Below, one piece after another: positions 9,502 through 18,439 of a DNA stretch of 64,000 nucleotides. Each line of letters opens with the position of its first letter. The first letter of the stretch is position 1. Source of the DNA: Nocardia sp. NRRL S-836 (GTDB taxonomy: Bacteria; Actinomycetota; Actinomycetes; Mycobacteriales; Pseudonocardiaceae); contig NZ_LGDY01000047.1 of assembly GCF_001279525.1 (NCBI RefSeq), positions 62,001-126,000 on the forward strand, given 5' to 3'. The notes beneath the pieces were generated by a model. It made no database searches. It saw only the letters and a program-made list of their open reading frames with translations, and had not been told where the DNA came from. Made by a program: the position numbers and the translations under genes.

Positions 9502-9666
9502 GGAGGTAGTGGCAGAGTTCGGGGGGTATACGGCGGCCGGTGCCTGCGTCACCAAGATCAGCCGGGAGCAATGCTCGGCGTGCTCGATCTGAAGCTCGTC
9601 GGGCGCCAGCTCGGAGCCGTCCACCAGGCGCGCCAAGTACGGGCGTTCGGCCCTGGTCAGAGACAT
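9493..9666 (-). CDS. Possible 57-aa protein
   Basis: ATG 9666 opens MSLTRAERPYLARLVDGSEL and continues DELQIEHAEHCSRLIL, which reads like an ordinary soluble helical protein with normal third-position GC. It is convergent with the NB-ARC gene and its start touches the pentapeptide relic on the other strand. No family recognised; it may be a fragment. Confidence 0.35.
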   Translation of the reverse strand: MSLTRAERPYLARLVDGSELAPDELQIEHAEHCSRLILVTQAPAAVYPPNSATTSAN

Positions 9667-10045
9667 GGCGCGCGATGATTGTCTGACGAGCAGAAGACGC
9701 GAAGGGGCGAGCTGGTGGCGCCCGGTCCTGGTGATGGTGCTGCCGGTGTTAGTCAGCGCGGCGGCTGCGATGGTGGTGCTGTGCACCGAGCTGGCCCCAA
9801 CACCGCGCCCGACCGGCTCGACACCGTGCGCACCGGGCTGGCCGTCGCCGCCGGGATCGGCGCGCTGATCATCCTGGCACTGGCACTACGCCGCCAGCAG
9901 GCCACAGAGCACGACGCCACCGAGCGGCGCTTGACCGAGCTGTATGTCAAGGCCGTCGAACAGCTCGGGTCGGACAAGGCCGCCGTGCGTCACGGCGGGC
10001 TTTACGCCCTGGAAAGGGTCGCTCAAGACAATCCCGGCCACCGCC
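9665..10045 (+). pseudogene. N-terminal fragment of a pentapeptide-repeat membrane protein
   Basis: Closely matches residues 1-130 of the intact gene at 54172-55698: SRRREGASWWRPVLVMVLP (first membrane segment), then after a frame change near 9800 DRLDTVRTGLAVAAGIGALI (second membrane segment), RRLTELYVKAVEQLGSDKA and GGLYALERVAQDNPGH. The ATG of the intact copy is ACG here (bases 9686-9688), so the start is lost. Similarity stops abruptly at about 10045, where DnaE2 sequence begins. All pentapeptide repeats are missing. Confidence 0.85.
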
Positions 10046-10059
10046 CGCCCGGAAAAGCC

Positions 10060-10505
10060 CAGGGCAGCTCCCGCACACCAGCACGATCGGCGACACCGCT
10101 CCCACGTTGCCCGGCATGAGCACCTGGGACCTGGTGTGTGCGGACCTGTGGGGTACCGGCATCAGCCTGGGCACCCATGCCATCGAGCTCGTCCGCGACC
10201 ACCTCGCTACCCTCGACGCACTTCCCGTCGCCGCCCTCGCCCATGTTCCGCACGGCACCCACGTGCTCGTCGGCGGCGCCCTCACCCACCGCCAGCGCCC
10301 ACCGGCCGCCGGTGGAGTGACGTTCCTGAACCTCGAGGACGAGACCGGCATGCTCAGCGTCATCGTCAGCCCCGGCGCGTGGAACCGCTACGGCAAGATC
10401 GCCCAGCGCAGCTCCGCCCTGCTCGTCCGCGGAATCCTCGAGCGTGACCGCGGCTCGATCAACATGCTCGCCGACTGGATCGACCAGTTCACCTTCGCGG
10501 GCTGA
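10060..10505 (+). pseudogene. dnaE2: C-terminal fragment of error-prone DNA polymerase DnaE2
   Basis: The frame from about 10060 gives PTLPGMSTWDLVCADLWGTG, VLVGGALTHRQRPPAAGG, VTFLNLEDETGM and ALLVRGILERD, the C-terminal OB-fold part of DnaE2 (translesion polymerase of the ImuA'/ImuB/DnaE2 mutasome). Only about 145 of some 1080 residues remain; PHP, polymerase palm and finger domains are absent. It abuts the break in the pentapeptide fragment, so both were cut at the same joint. An ORF could start at TTG 10107 but the product would have no catalytic part. Confidence 0.85.
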
Positions 10506-10698
10506 CGGTGAAGCATAGTGCTCAGCAGGCTCACTGGCCTTGCAGGTCTCAACCCTCGCTGCACTTCCTCAAAAAAGACCGCACCTGATCTGCACTTGTG
10601 CAGCCGATATGAGACCCGGCCATCAGGGTGGAGTCGGTCACGGCGGCTCAGCCATCGAGGCTGCCGCGCCGATGGCGATGGCGCGGCTCCGTACACGT

Positions 10699-10719
10699 GA
10701 CAGGTTTCGCCGCGAAACC
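10699..10719. terminator. Stem-loop in the 342-bp gap before the pentapeptide gene end
   Basis: caggtttcg-ccg-cgaaacctg is a perfect 9-bp hairpin lying between the DnaE2 relic (+) and the 3' end of the pentapeptide gene (-), where convergent transcription would end. It has no T-run. The rest of the gap at 10506-10847 shows no gene. Confidence 0.4.
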
Positions 10720-10847
10720 TGAAGCGACCGCCGATCCGGTTCCGGAATTGATCGCGCTGGATGAGCCTCGACAGTTCCCTGACCTACTAGAGCGGTGTAG
10801 GTGACTGGACAGCGCAGCGGTCACCTGCCTTACCGAATTCCGTCGAA

Positions 10848-12329
10848 TCAATCACGCCATAACCAGTTCAACCAAAAGTGCTCCCAGTGAATGACTTCAG
10901 GAACAGGGACCAATCGCCCCCAAAAGGCGTCGTCCTTAGTCATGGTCCAGCCTCTCGGCCACGTGTTCCGAGACGGGTCCAGACCAAACGCAGAGACCAG
11001 AGTCCCATGGCACGTAGCTGGTTGTGATGTAAAAGTCGCAAGGAACCCGCTCGTGTCAAAGAACTTAGCGCCGTCGAAATTGGCGTCATCGTTGAATGTC
11101 GCACCATCGAACCCCGCATGCCTGCGGAACGTCGCGCCCCGGAAACTCGCCTTGGCGATGAATTTCGCGCCAAGAAACATGGTCGAGCCTTCGAATGCCG
11201 TGTCGCCAAACTTGGCTTCATAGGCGAACTCCGCACCGTGAAATCTTGCCCAGGATTCGAAAGTCACGCCCTCAAAAGAGGCGTAGCCGGTAAAGGTCGC
11301 GTCATCGAACGTGGCGCCACCTTTGAAGACTGCGCCTTCGAACCAGGCATTACGAATGAACAACACACGTTTTGCACGAATGTTCGGTATGCGGCAACCG
11401 CCCAAGTCGAAGTCGATCAGGGTTGCTCCGGTGAGGTTGAGCTCGGGAATTTCAGGCCAGAAGTCACGAGACTCACCGTCGTCATCCGGACGTGGGCGTA
11501 GGTGCTTGAGGAGGAGGCTCTGCACGGTGAGTCGGACGTCGAGTTCCAGGCCTGCCTCGAAGTGCGCGGCCAAAGGGTCGGGTGGTGTGGCGGTGGTAGC
11601 AACGCCTGGAGGCCGTATGCCGATGCGTCGGATGGAGTTGCGCAGAAGCGGGCGGGGCACACCTGCAGGGTGACGTGCGGCCACCAGGGTTGCTCGTGGC
11701 GATGTTGTTGCCGATGGCGGGCTGTAGGGCTGGCGTAGGTAGGCGCACCAGATGTTGGCGATCGTAGGACGCTGGTCGGGGTTGTCCTGGCCGAGGCGTT
11801 CCAACGCGTAGAGCCCGCCGAGCCGCACCGCCACCGTCGTTGAGCCGAGTTGCTCCACGGCTTTGGTGTAGAGCTCGGTGACCCGGCGGGCCCTCGCATC
11901 GTCCTCGGTGTGCGCTTGCGCGTGCAGCTGGGCGCGCAGGTCGCGCTCGGCGGTCATCTGGCGGCGCACCGCGAGGTACAGAGCGAAAAGCGCGACCCCG
12001 CCTGCGACCGCGCTTAACGCGATCTTCACCGCGTCCAGCTTTGCGGTCACGACGTCTTTGCCGCTGATCGCCGCGTTCGGGTCCGTCCTCAGCGCGGCGG
12101 CGCGTTCCAGCCAATCCAGTGTGAACCACAAAGTCCCACCAACCGCGAGCACCAAGATGACCAGTCCCAGAGCCGCGACGTGCCACGACGGCCCTGGCAC
12201 CCGCCACGACACCCAGTCGCGATCCCGACGGGCGACGAGCCGATCGTTCGGATTCGGCCGCCGCTGGGACGAGCGGCGCCAAGTCAGCAGGTGATACCAG
12301 CGGGAACGTTCAGGTTCGGAGACGGTCAT
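10848..12329 (-). CDS. Pentapeptide-repeat membrane protein
   Basis: 493 aa from ATG 12329; a TTG at 12434 would add 35 low-quality residues and is not preferred. Two membrane segments near residues 52-70 and 105-125 are followed by the family's signature (RRVTELYTKAVEQLG, VAVRLGGLYALERL, QDNPDQRPTI). From about residue 295 it has right-handed pentapeptide repeats with F/A spacing (FKGGATFDDATFTGYASF and so on). The repeats probably form a quadrilateral beta-helix on a membrane anchor. Function is unknown; soluble members of the superfamily can mimic DNA, but nothing here proves that. Four other members or fragments lie in this window. Confidence 0.85.
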   Translation of the reverse strand: MTVSEPERSRWYHLLTWRRSSQRRPNPNDRLVARRDRDWVSWRVPGPSWHVAALGLVILVLAVGGTLWFTLDWLERAAALRTDPNAAISGKDVVTAKLDAVKIALSAVAGGVALFALYLAVRRQMTAERDLRAQLHAQAHTEDDARARRVTELYTKAVEQLGSTTVAVRLGGLYALERLGQDNPDQRPTIANIWCAYLRQPYSPPSATTSPRATLVAARHPAGVPRPLLRNSIRRIGIRPPGVATTATPPDPLAAHFEAGLELDVRLTVQSLLLKHLRPRPDDDGESRDFWPEIPELNLTGATLIDFDLGGCRIPNIRAKRVLFIRNAWFEGAVFKGGATFDDATFTGYASFEGVTFESWARFHGAEFAYEAKFGDTAFEGSTMFLGAKFIAKASFRGATFRRHAGFDGATFNDDANFDGAKFFDTSGFLATFTSQPATCHGTLVSAFGLDPSRNTWPRGWTMTKDDAFWGRLVPVPEVIHWEHFWLNWLWRD

Positions 12330-12411
12330 GCCTCTACGTCGTCGAAAAGTCGCGGTCTGCAACGCGGGCGTGCCCACGGCACCTAAGGAAGTGACATTAG
12401 ACTGAGAGTGA

Positions 12412-12743
12412 TCATGCACATCGCTGTGGGACAAAGGCGCAGCGTTTGCACCCGCCCCCGGTGTGCAGCAAAGGATTTACCCGCAACATGACACCCTCGG
12501 CCAGTCCGCGGTCGATGAGGTCGTGGGTGACCTGCGTGAAGTCTTGAGCGGTGCACCAGCCGGGGGAGGCGAGCTTTTCGGCAAGCTGGTCAGCTTCGCG
12601 CTCATCCCGTGATTGACGTGCAGCCGGACGAGCACCGCCAGGTGAAGCGCTGTCGGCACCGACCGGTCGAACAGCGCCGCAGTATAAGGCACGTACCCCG
12701 TCAGCTGCGGATCGAAGGGTCGGACCGCGCAGAGCTCCGCCAA
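12412..12743 (-). pseudogene. Small protein gene with a frameshift
   Basis: TTG 12743 follows a strong aggagg RBS. The first frame reads LAELCAVRPFDPQLTGYVPY, TAALFDRSVPTALHLAVLVR, LHVNH. It then becomes nonsense, while the next frame continues sensibly (DEREADQLAEKLASPGW, FTQVTHDLIDRGLAEGVMLRV) to a TGA at 12412. A one-base change near 12600 would restore about 109 codons. Either a recent pseudogene or a sequencing error. I do not recognise the family. Confidence 0.5.
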
Positions 12744-12855
12744 CTCATTCCTCCTGCAAGACGTCTGTAGCCAACTTTTGCTACGACCCGCCAGTCAACA
12801 GCGGCAGCGCCCTGCGCATCGCCCAGGACGTTGCTCATCGGAGCCGGCGCCACGC

Positions 12856-12990
12856 CGCCGAGTATGTGGTGGGGTGCCGCACGTGCAGCACCCCCTACGG
12901 CTCGGGCCTATCGTGATGACTGTCCGGTTTGATCGGTGCGCCGCGCTACCGCGGTGCCGTGTCCCGTCCCACGGCTGAAGCGATTCCAGC
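12856..12990. repeat. 135-bp direct repeat, copy A (copy B at 53063-53198)
   Basis: Shares the order cgccgagta, gccgcacgt, ggttcgatcggtgcgccgcg-like core, cgtgtcccgtcccacggctg and attccagc with 53063-53198. In this copy ggggtgc...gcacccc can pair. The copies are 40 kb apart, in the same orientation, and each lies beside a decayed reading frame. Confidence 0.7.
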
Positions 12991-12999
12991 TGCGCACCG

Positions 13000-13368
13000 A
13001 GACGCGTCCGTTGCACCACGGCGAGTTCGCGCCACACATGTAGCGCCCTGGCAGTGGTCTCGCCCGCCAGAGCAATCCGCTCGTCGCGGTCTCTTGCGAG
13101 CAACTCGCGATCATGTGCAGACACGGTGACGGGCCGGCCGCGTTGAATGCAGTACTGGAGGATCACGCCTCGGCGCAACCACGATCGCAGGATTGGCAGT
13201 GCATACGCGACAAGCTCACCGGCAAGCATCTCCTACTTCGGTCCTTTGAAACCGTCTCGCGCCAGCTGCTCGACGAGCTTCGCGTCCTCGCAGCGGCGCA
13301 TCCGGCTCCGGTTCGGCGGAGCCGCCGTCACCGATGACCGCGGGCTCACCACCGATCTCGACGGCCAT
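13000..13368 (-). pseudogene. Decayed sigma-70-like regulatory gene
   Basis: From ATG 13368 a plausible N-terminus is followed, after a frame change near 13300, by EDAKLVEQLARDGFKGPK. An in-frame TAG stands where a Tyr is usual, then MLAGELVAYALPILRSWLR, a DRDERIALAGETTARAL segment and HVWRELA. This order matches a small actinobacterial family related to sigma-70 region 2 that is common in streptomycetes and relatives. The normal C-terminus is replaced by the 135-bp repeat. At least one frameshift and one stop: a clear pseudogene; the family name is from memory. Confidence 0.55.
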
Positions 13369-14437
13369 CACGAGTGTGCTGATCGAGGCGAGCGAGGGTG
13401 AATGGGACCGGCTCGCCATACTGCTCGATCAGCTCGAGCAGCAGGCTCGAGACCGTGGCCCCCCGTGAACTCATCGAATGCCTGTTCTTCGGCGACTGCG
13501 GCCGCACTGAATCCTGAGCCGCCTCCATGGCCGGACGCGTCGAGGTGGCAGACGACGAGCCGGAACACCGGGATCGAAGATCAGGCCGAGCGGATCGACG
13601 CCCAACCACACCCAAGCAACAGGCCCTTTCACTCACTGCAAGCCACTGACCAGGGCTTATCATGTCCCCCTGGTTCATCAGCGGTCCGCACTACGAGAAG
13701 AGCACGACAGCGTTCGTCGCGTGAACGAGCCGCACGAGTCCAGGCCTCGCAATCCCCACACTCTCGGTGCAGATTTCGGCCCCTTCTATACCCCCTAGCG
13801 GGTGATGCACTGAACGCTCTTGATATTACACCCCGGTTGACCTGCGCTTTTCTGGCAAGATGATGGCGACCGGGATCACCCGAATGGCCGCATAGTCGGA
13901 CTGCGCTATCGAAAGTGGCCGGCAAGGATTCCCGGCGCGGCGTGCAGTAACGCACGTAGGCTGACCTGCGGATTTCATGCTTGGCGATGTTGATATCCCG
14001 AATAAGGATAGGCCTGACCGATCATCCACTTACCGCCTGGCGCACCGCGTTCGTTTCTCGTCGTGTGATCGGCCAGTGGTCGGCTTACATCGCCATAGGG
14101 TTCGAGGTACCGCGCCGCAGGTACGGACATGCGACCGGGCGGCACCCGAAGTGGGGGCCGCCCGTTGCGGATCACGCGGACGTCGAACGTGCGTCCAGCA
14201 GCCCGGTGTCCATCGCCTCACCGCCGCGGTGATCCAGCAGTTCTCGCGAGGCGGCTGTTGCTGTGCAGGCTGGCAGCCGTCTCGCGCGCTCGAACCGAAT
14301 CCGTTGACGGGAAGGACGTGCAAGTGACGATAAGACGAGCACGGCGAACGACGCCATCCCCACGCAAGGCGTTGTGCGACGACCAAGCACCGACGTGCGC
14401 CGAACAGCACTCGACACTGATCAGCGTGACTGGTCGA
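13369..14437. other. 1.07-kb stretch without a convincing gene
   Basis: Both strands hold only short overlapping frames. Around 13480-13540 the minus strand gives GSGFSAAAVAEEQAFDEF; a close relative (GSGFAAAAVAEEQAF) appears on the plus strand near 56010-56050, so this is a fragment of some shared gene. The part at 13980-14330 (MAMLISRIRIGLTDHPL and onward) has no recognisable family. Confidence 0.5.
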
Positions 14438-16271
14438 ATGCTGACTAGCTGGCCTGATACCGCGCGATTCCTGCTGGTACTGGCCGTGTTCGTCACATTG
14501 GTCGGCGGCCTGTTGTGGCTGGTGCCGCGCGGTGGCGCACGACCTGGTCACGATGAGCCCTCGTCCGGACGTCCTGGAATGTGCCGTGACCCGTCACGCG
14601 GACGCGGCGCGCGAGGCAGTCGCCGAGACATTGCTGATGAGTGGACTGGTCGTGTCTCGCGGCAAAGGCCTGGTGTTCCGGCACCGCACGATCGAGGAGT
14701 ACCTGGCCGCGTGCCACGTTCTGGCCACCCATCCCGATCCGGTGAAGCTGCTGGAACCGGGCCAGCGCGAGTGGCCAGACCATGGCATGAAGGTGTTCCT
14801 GGCAGCCCAGCTCATCCAGTCGGGTACAGATATCCGCAGACAGCTGAACAGGACGACATGGCCACTGTTGCGGGCCTGGCACCTGGGGTTCGTCCCGGCG
14901 CTGGTCCGGCACGGCGCGAACGTCGACGACAAGGTCCTGCGGCGGACCGTTCGGGTGCTCTCGCGGATCGTCCGGGTGCCTTCTACCGGCAAGGAGTGGC
15001 TCCAGCACGTCCAGTGGCTGCACGAGATTGACCATGTCGCCACCGCGGACGTGCTCAGGTCGATGATCGCACAGAAGGAGAAGTTCGACGCGAACCGGTT
15101 GTTCGAGGCCGTTCGCTACCTGATCGGCATGGACGCACATGCCAGTCTCAGGGACATCCTCGCTTATCTGTCCAGTCCAGACATCCGGAAGATCGACCGG
15201 ACTGGGGTGGCAAAGGCCCTCCACGAGACGGACCCGGAGCTGAACATCCGGATCTTCACCGAACTTGCCACCGTTCCGGAGCTCCAGGCGTCCGCGATCA
15301 GCATCACGACTGCGCACGACCCGGCTGCCGGGTTCGCGCTGTGGAGCCGCAAAGCACTGCACTCCAGCGAGAAGAGCCCTGGTGAGCAACAACACGAGTT
15401 CGCTGTGTATCTCGTCGACCAGGCTGGCCACGACCCGGCGATCCTGTTGGATACGGCAAGGCGTCGCGACGTGCCCGAGCGCAGCCGTGTGCTCGCGGCG
15501 CTGCGCAACCACGTCGAGCAACCTCAGCGCTCGATGGAGGTGCTGGAGGACGTGATCGAGTGTCAACGTGGGCTGACAAGCATCAGGTATCTGCGGATGA
15601 TCTCGGAGTCCTGCGGTGTGGCGGCCCTCGTCAGCGCCGCTCTGGACTCCCGGGAAGCCGACAACTTCCGGCTCACCATGGCGAAGGAGCTGCCCGGTCC
15701 CGAGGCTCTCGACGTGTACGACCGACTCATCGACGACAGGTCATTCGGCTCCGGCAGTAAGTTGGAGGTCGCACGGCTCCTCCACCTGTCCCATCCCGCA
15801 CGCGGCCACAACGCGTTCGAACGGATTGCGGACCAAAGCCACATCGACGCCGGAATAAGGCTGAAGGCGTTGCGCTCGAACGATCACGAAGCCTGCTACC
15901 GCGCCTGCGAGGAGATCGTTCACGACCGCGGCGTCGCCCTGCCCGTCCGCGTGAGAGCCGCGATCAAGGCAAGATTCTCGTTGCCTGACAAGAAGAACGC
16001 GCTCTTGGAGATCCTCTTGCGGGAGGAATGTGGTGACGCGGTGGAGCCGTCCTTCGACAAGCTGCTGTACTTCGGAGACTCGGGGCGCCGACTGCGCAAG
16101 GTGGTGCGGTCCACTCTGCCGGTGACCTACCGTCTGGCCGCGGCCGAGCTCCTCCCCACAACCGACGCCGGCCAGGCAGATGCGTACCGGGCGATCGCCG
16201 ACGACACCCAGCTTGACGACCGCGTCCGCGAGGAGGCACGACGAGAGATCTACCGGACGTTGTGGGGCTGA
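14438..16271 (+). pseudogene. Headless NACHT/STAND protein relic (ATPase core deleted)
   Basis: ATG 14438 opens a membrane segment (ARFLLVLAVFVTLVGGLLWL). The frame is lost at about 14525 and a second frame, open from 14532 to 16271, starts within the C-terminal part of a NACHT-type protein: GLVFRHRTIEEYLAACHVLA is the winged-helix end that normally follows the NTPase. About 500 residues of alpha-helical solenoid follow (HEAT-like, no clear consensus). No Walker A or B is present. The simplest reading is an internal deletion that removed the P-loop domain and shifted the frame. The long open frame could still give a soluble helical protein if a start inside is used. Confidence 0.6.
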
Positions 16272-16434
16272 GCTGAGGTTACGATCACGGGCCACGTGTG
16301 GACTGTCCGCTCGCACCGAGCAGCAGTCCACGCCCGCCGAACGCACCCGTGTGTCGCACAGCGCCGGCGAGCCGCCGGATGCCGGTGGTGCTCCAGAACG
16401 CCCGCGCGCTGTGCTCAGCGGCTTATGACGTCCG

Positions 16435-17058
16435 TCAGTAGGTCTCGAATGGTTGCCACTGCACGGATTCCGGCCGTACGCCGGTCTGCGCGAACTCGAG
16501 CAGTGCGGCCCGCGCCAGCTCTACCGGAATAATCGCGTTGCGCGGAAACTCGGTGTCGTTAGCCGCGTCCACGTACAGAGTCGGCACGTCCGCAGGTGCG
16601 ACGTTCTCGGAGCAGGTCACCCATGCCCGACGTTCGAGCGTGACGTCAAGGCCGCGTTCTTCCGGGAAGCTGACGTCCACATCGAACGACGGCGCCTGGC
16701 CGACGTTACGCATGACCATCAGCTCGATTTGAAGGCCCGTCGGGCGCGACTCCTCCGGCAGGTTCTCCCTCACCCAGTGCTTGACCATGCGCACCGCCCG
16801 TTGCGCGTCCTGCGGTCCGAAGTAGTGCAGCGCGACATGCTCACCGGTCGGTGAGACGTCCAGTTTGAACATCCGGTCAGGGATCTTCGCGGGGCCGAAC
16901 CTCGGCAGCTCTCGCGCCGCGATCTGCGTCGGGTGTGGCTGTCGTTCCTCAAGGATCGCGGCCAGTGCCCGCTCGAGGTCGGATTCGGTACGGACCTCGA
17001 CCGGCTCCGTGGCGCGGTTCGCGCCGTTGTAGAAGTAGAAGTCCAGCGTGTAACTCAC
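16435..17058 (-). CDS. Imm1-family immunity protein
   Basis: 207 aa from GTG 17058, which overlaps the toxin stop by four bases (GTGA). Imm1-like features are YTLDFYFYNGANRATEPV at the start, a central beta-rich part with aromatic residues, and the ending IIPVELARAALLEFAQTG followed by RPESVQWQ. Imm1 proteins are known partners of deaminase toxins in polymorphic toxin systems. No signal peptide, as expected for a cytoplasmic antitoxin. It should bind and block the deaminase encoded just upstream. Confidence 0.8.
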   Translation of the reverse strand: MSYTLDFYFYNGANRATEPVEVRTESDLERALAAILEERQPHPTQIAARELPRFGPAKIPDRMFKLDVSPTGEHVALHYFGPQDAQRAVRMVKHWVRENLPEESRPTGLQIELMVMRNVGQAPSFDVDVSFPEERGLDVTLERRAWVTCSENVAPADVPTLYVDAANDTEFPRNAIIPVELARAALLEFAQTGVRPESVQWQPFETY

Positions 17059-17816
17059 CGCGCATCCCTTCCCTGGAACACGTGCGAACCTACCGGATCG
17101 TGCACGATCAGCCTCTGACCTGGTTGAAGGATGTACGGCAGCGTCGCTCGGCAGCCCAGCATGCCTTCGCACACCTCCTTGTTCACGACCAGTTCGACCA
17201 GGTTGATGCCCGACTGGCGCATCCGCCAGGCGACCTTGGCCTCGACGTGTTTGGTCACCTCCGCCTTCTGGCCAGGCCACAGCACACCCTGGACGGCCAG
17301 ATGGTCGTTGATGCGGTCGTGTTCGCCGTCGGCTTCCCTGCCGCTCTGCACCACGTCTGACTGCCCGTCGGCATCCCGCCAGATGCCGCTGGTCTTGTAG
17401 TCCGGCAGCTGCGATCGCGCCCAGGCAACCCAAGCATGGCTCTTGCCCAGGCCACCACCCCGGCTCCCGGCGCCCGCACCAGCTCCGCCGCCACCGCGTC
17501 CACTGGTGTCAGTACCACCCCCGCCGCTCCCACCGGAGTTCGGCGGGTCGGTCGACGCGAATGCACCACGTATCCGGGCAACTCCCTCGAGCGCTGTCCG
17601 AAGCACATTGATCAGCTTCTGCGCGCCCGACCGCACCTGCTCAAGCTGAGCGAGCACCACCGCGGCATCATCCTCAGCCGTGCCCGCGGACGCAGACTTG
17701 ACCAGGGCCTGAGCATCACCGGCCAACTCGCAGACCTGCTGCAACATCGCGATGGCCTGGCCAGCCTTCTCCCCCACTCGGTCCAGCTGCGCCACGACCT
17801 CCGCGAACGTAACCAC
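17055..17816 (-). CDS. DddA/SCP1.201-like deaminase toxin with helical delivery domain
   Basis: 253 aa from GTG 17816 (RBS ggggaaggggcc); a longer frame to 17891 lacks support. Residues 1-95 are a coiled helical hairpin-like domain (FAEVVAQLDRVGEKAGQA, then VLAQLEQVRSGAQKLINVL) of the kind used for delivery in actinobacteria. A Gly-rich linker of about 45 residues follows. The C-terminal 110 residues match SCP1.201-like deaminases: SHAWVAWARSQLPDY, then the metal/catalytic HVE (His190, Glu192), then VCEGMLGC (Cys216, Cys222). Such enzymes deaminate cytosine, in DddA in double-stranded DNA. The overlapping Imm1 gene completes a toxin-immunity pair. The secretion route is not visible. Confidence 0.85.
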   Translation of the reverse strand: MVTFAEVVAQLDRVGEKAGQAIAMLQQVCELAGDAQALVKSASAGTAEDDAAVVLAQLEQVRSGAQKLINVLRTALEGVARIRGAFASTDPPNSGGSGGGGTDTSGRGGGGAGAGAGSRGGGLGKSHAWVAWARSQLPDYKTSGIWRDADGQSDVVQSGREADGEHDRINDHLAVQGVLWPGQKAEVTKHVEAKVAWRMRQSGINLVELVVNKEVCEGMLGCRATLPYILQPGQRLIVHDPVGSHVFQGRDAR

Positions 17817-17989
17817 ACCGGCCCCTTCCCCGACGTGGCCCGATCCTGGCACGGGGTACCGGCAATCAGCTGAGCCACAGCACAGCCGCATGGATATGAC
17901 CGTGCTGCTCGGACCCCAGACTTCACCTCGTCACCGTCCAAGGCGCCTGCGTGACCGCCGCTGACCTAGCTGTGCTCGGGCGGCATGGT

Positions 17990-18345
17990 CGAGGTCGAGG
18001 TCGAGGACCGCATCCTCGCCGTGCGGTGGGAGGTACGGCGAGGTTGCGGTGCACCTGTGCGGCCTGCTCGGGCTGCCGGCCTCCACGATCGGACGGATCC
18101 TGCACCGCCGCGGTGAGCCCGCACTGGCCGCGGCCGATCCGATCACCGGCTTGCCGATCCTTCGCCACCACACCGGCATCCGCTACGAACGACCTCGGCC
18201 CGGCGACCTGCTGCACGTCGACGTCAGGAAACTCGACCGCGTGCCCGACGGCGGCGGCACATATGTTCAGCTCACCGGCGCTGTCGGCGCCACGTTCGGC
18301 TACACCGGGCAATGGCAGCGCGTCGAGCACGTCGCCCCGCACAGT
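17990..18345 (+). pseudogene. IS481-family transposase relic
   Basis: From about 18025 the frame gives VHLCGLLGLPASTIGRILHR (helix-turn-helix), RYERPRPGDLLHVDVRKLDR and VPDGGGTYVQL, the IS481 pattern up to the first catalytic Asp (HVDVxK). The protein then ends; the rest of the DDE domain is missing. The N-terminal helices are only partly recognisable around 17990. A 132-bp piece of the same sequence lies at 31671-31802. Confidence 0.75.
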
Positions 18346-18410
18346 TGATCAACCTCGCCACGCGCACGATCAGCGGGGTGTCCGGGGTCGAGTGAGAGGG
18401 GCTTCTCTTG
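18320..18410. repeat. Dispersed repeat, copy B, at the end of the IS481 relic
   Basis: Near-copy of 4411-4498: gcgtcgagcacgtcgccccg, then gttgatcaac, cacgatcagcggg and ttctcttg in the same order. Its place at the broken end of a transposase suggests that both copies mark the same transposon remnant. Confidence 0.75.
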
Positions 18411-18439
18411 GGTCCCTGTCCCAGTGCGCGGTCTACGCA

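Noticed and set aside
10591..10604. ctgcacttgtgcag hairpin as a terminator
   Set aside because: A short stem not placed after a gene end; probably chance.
12330..12434. A TTG start at 12434 for the pentapeptide protein
   Set aside because: It adds 35 residues of poor quality; ATG 12329 starts where the family's sequence begins.
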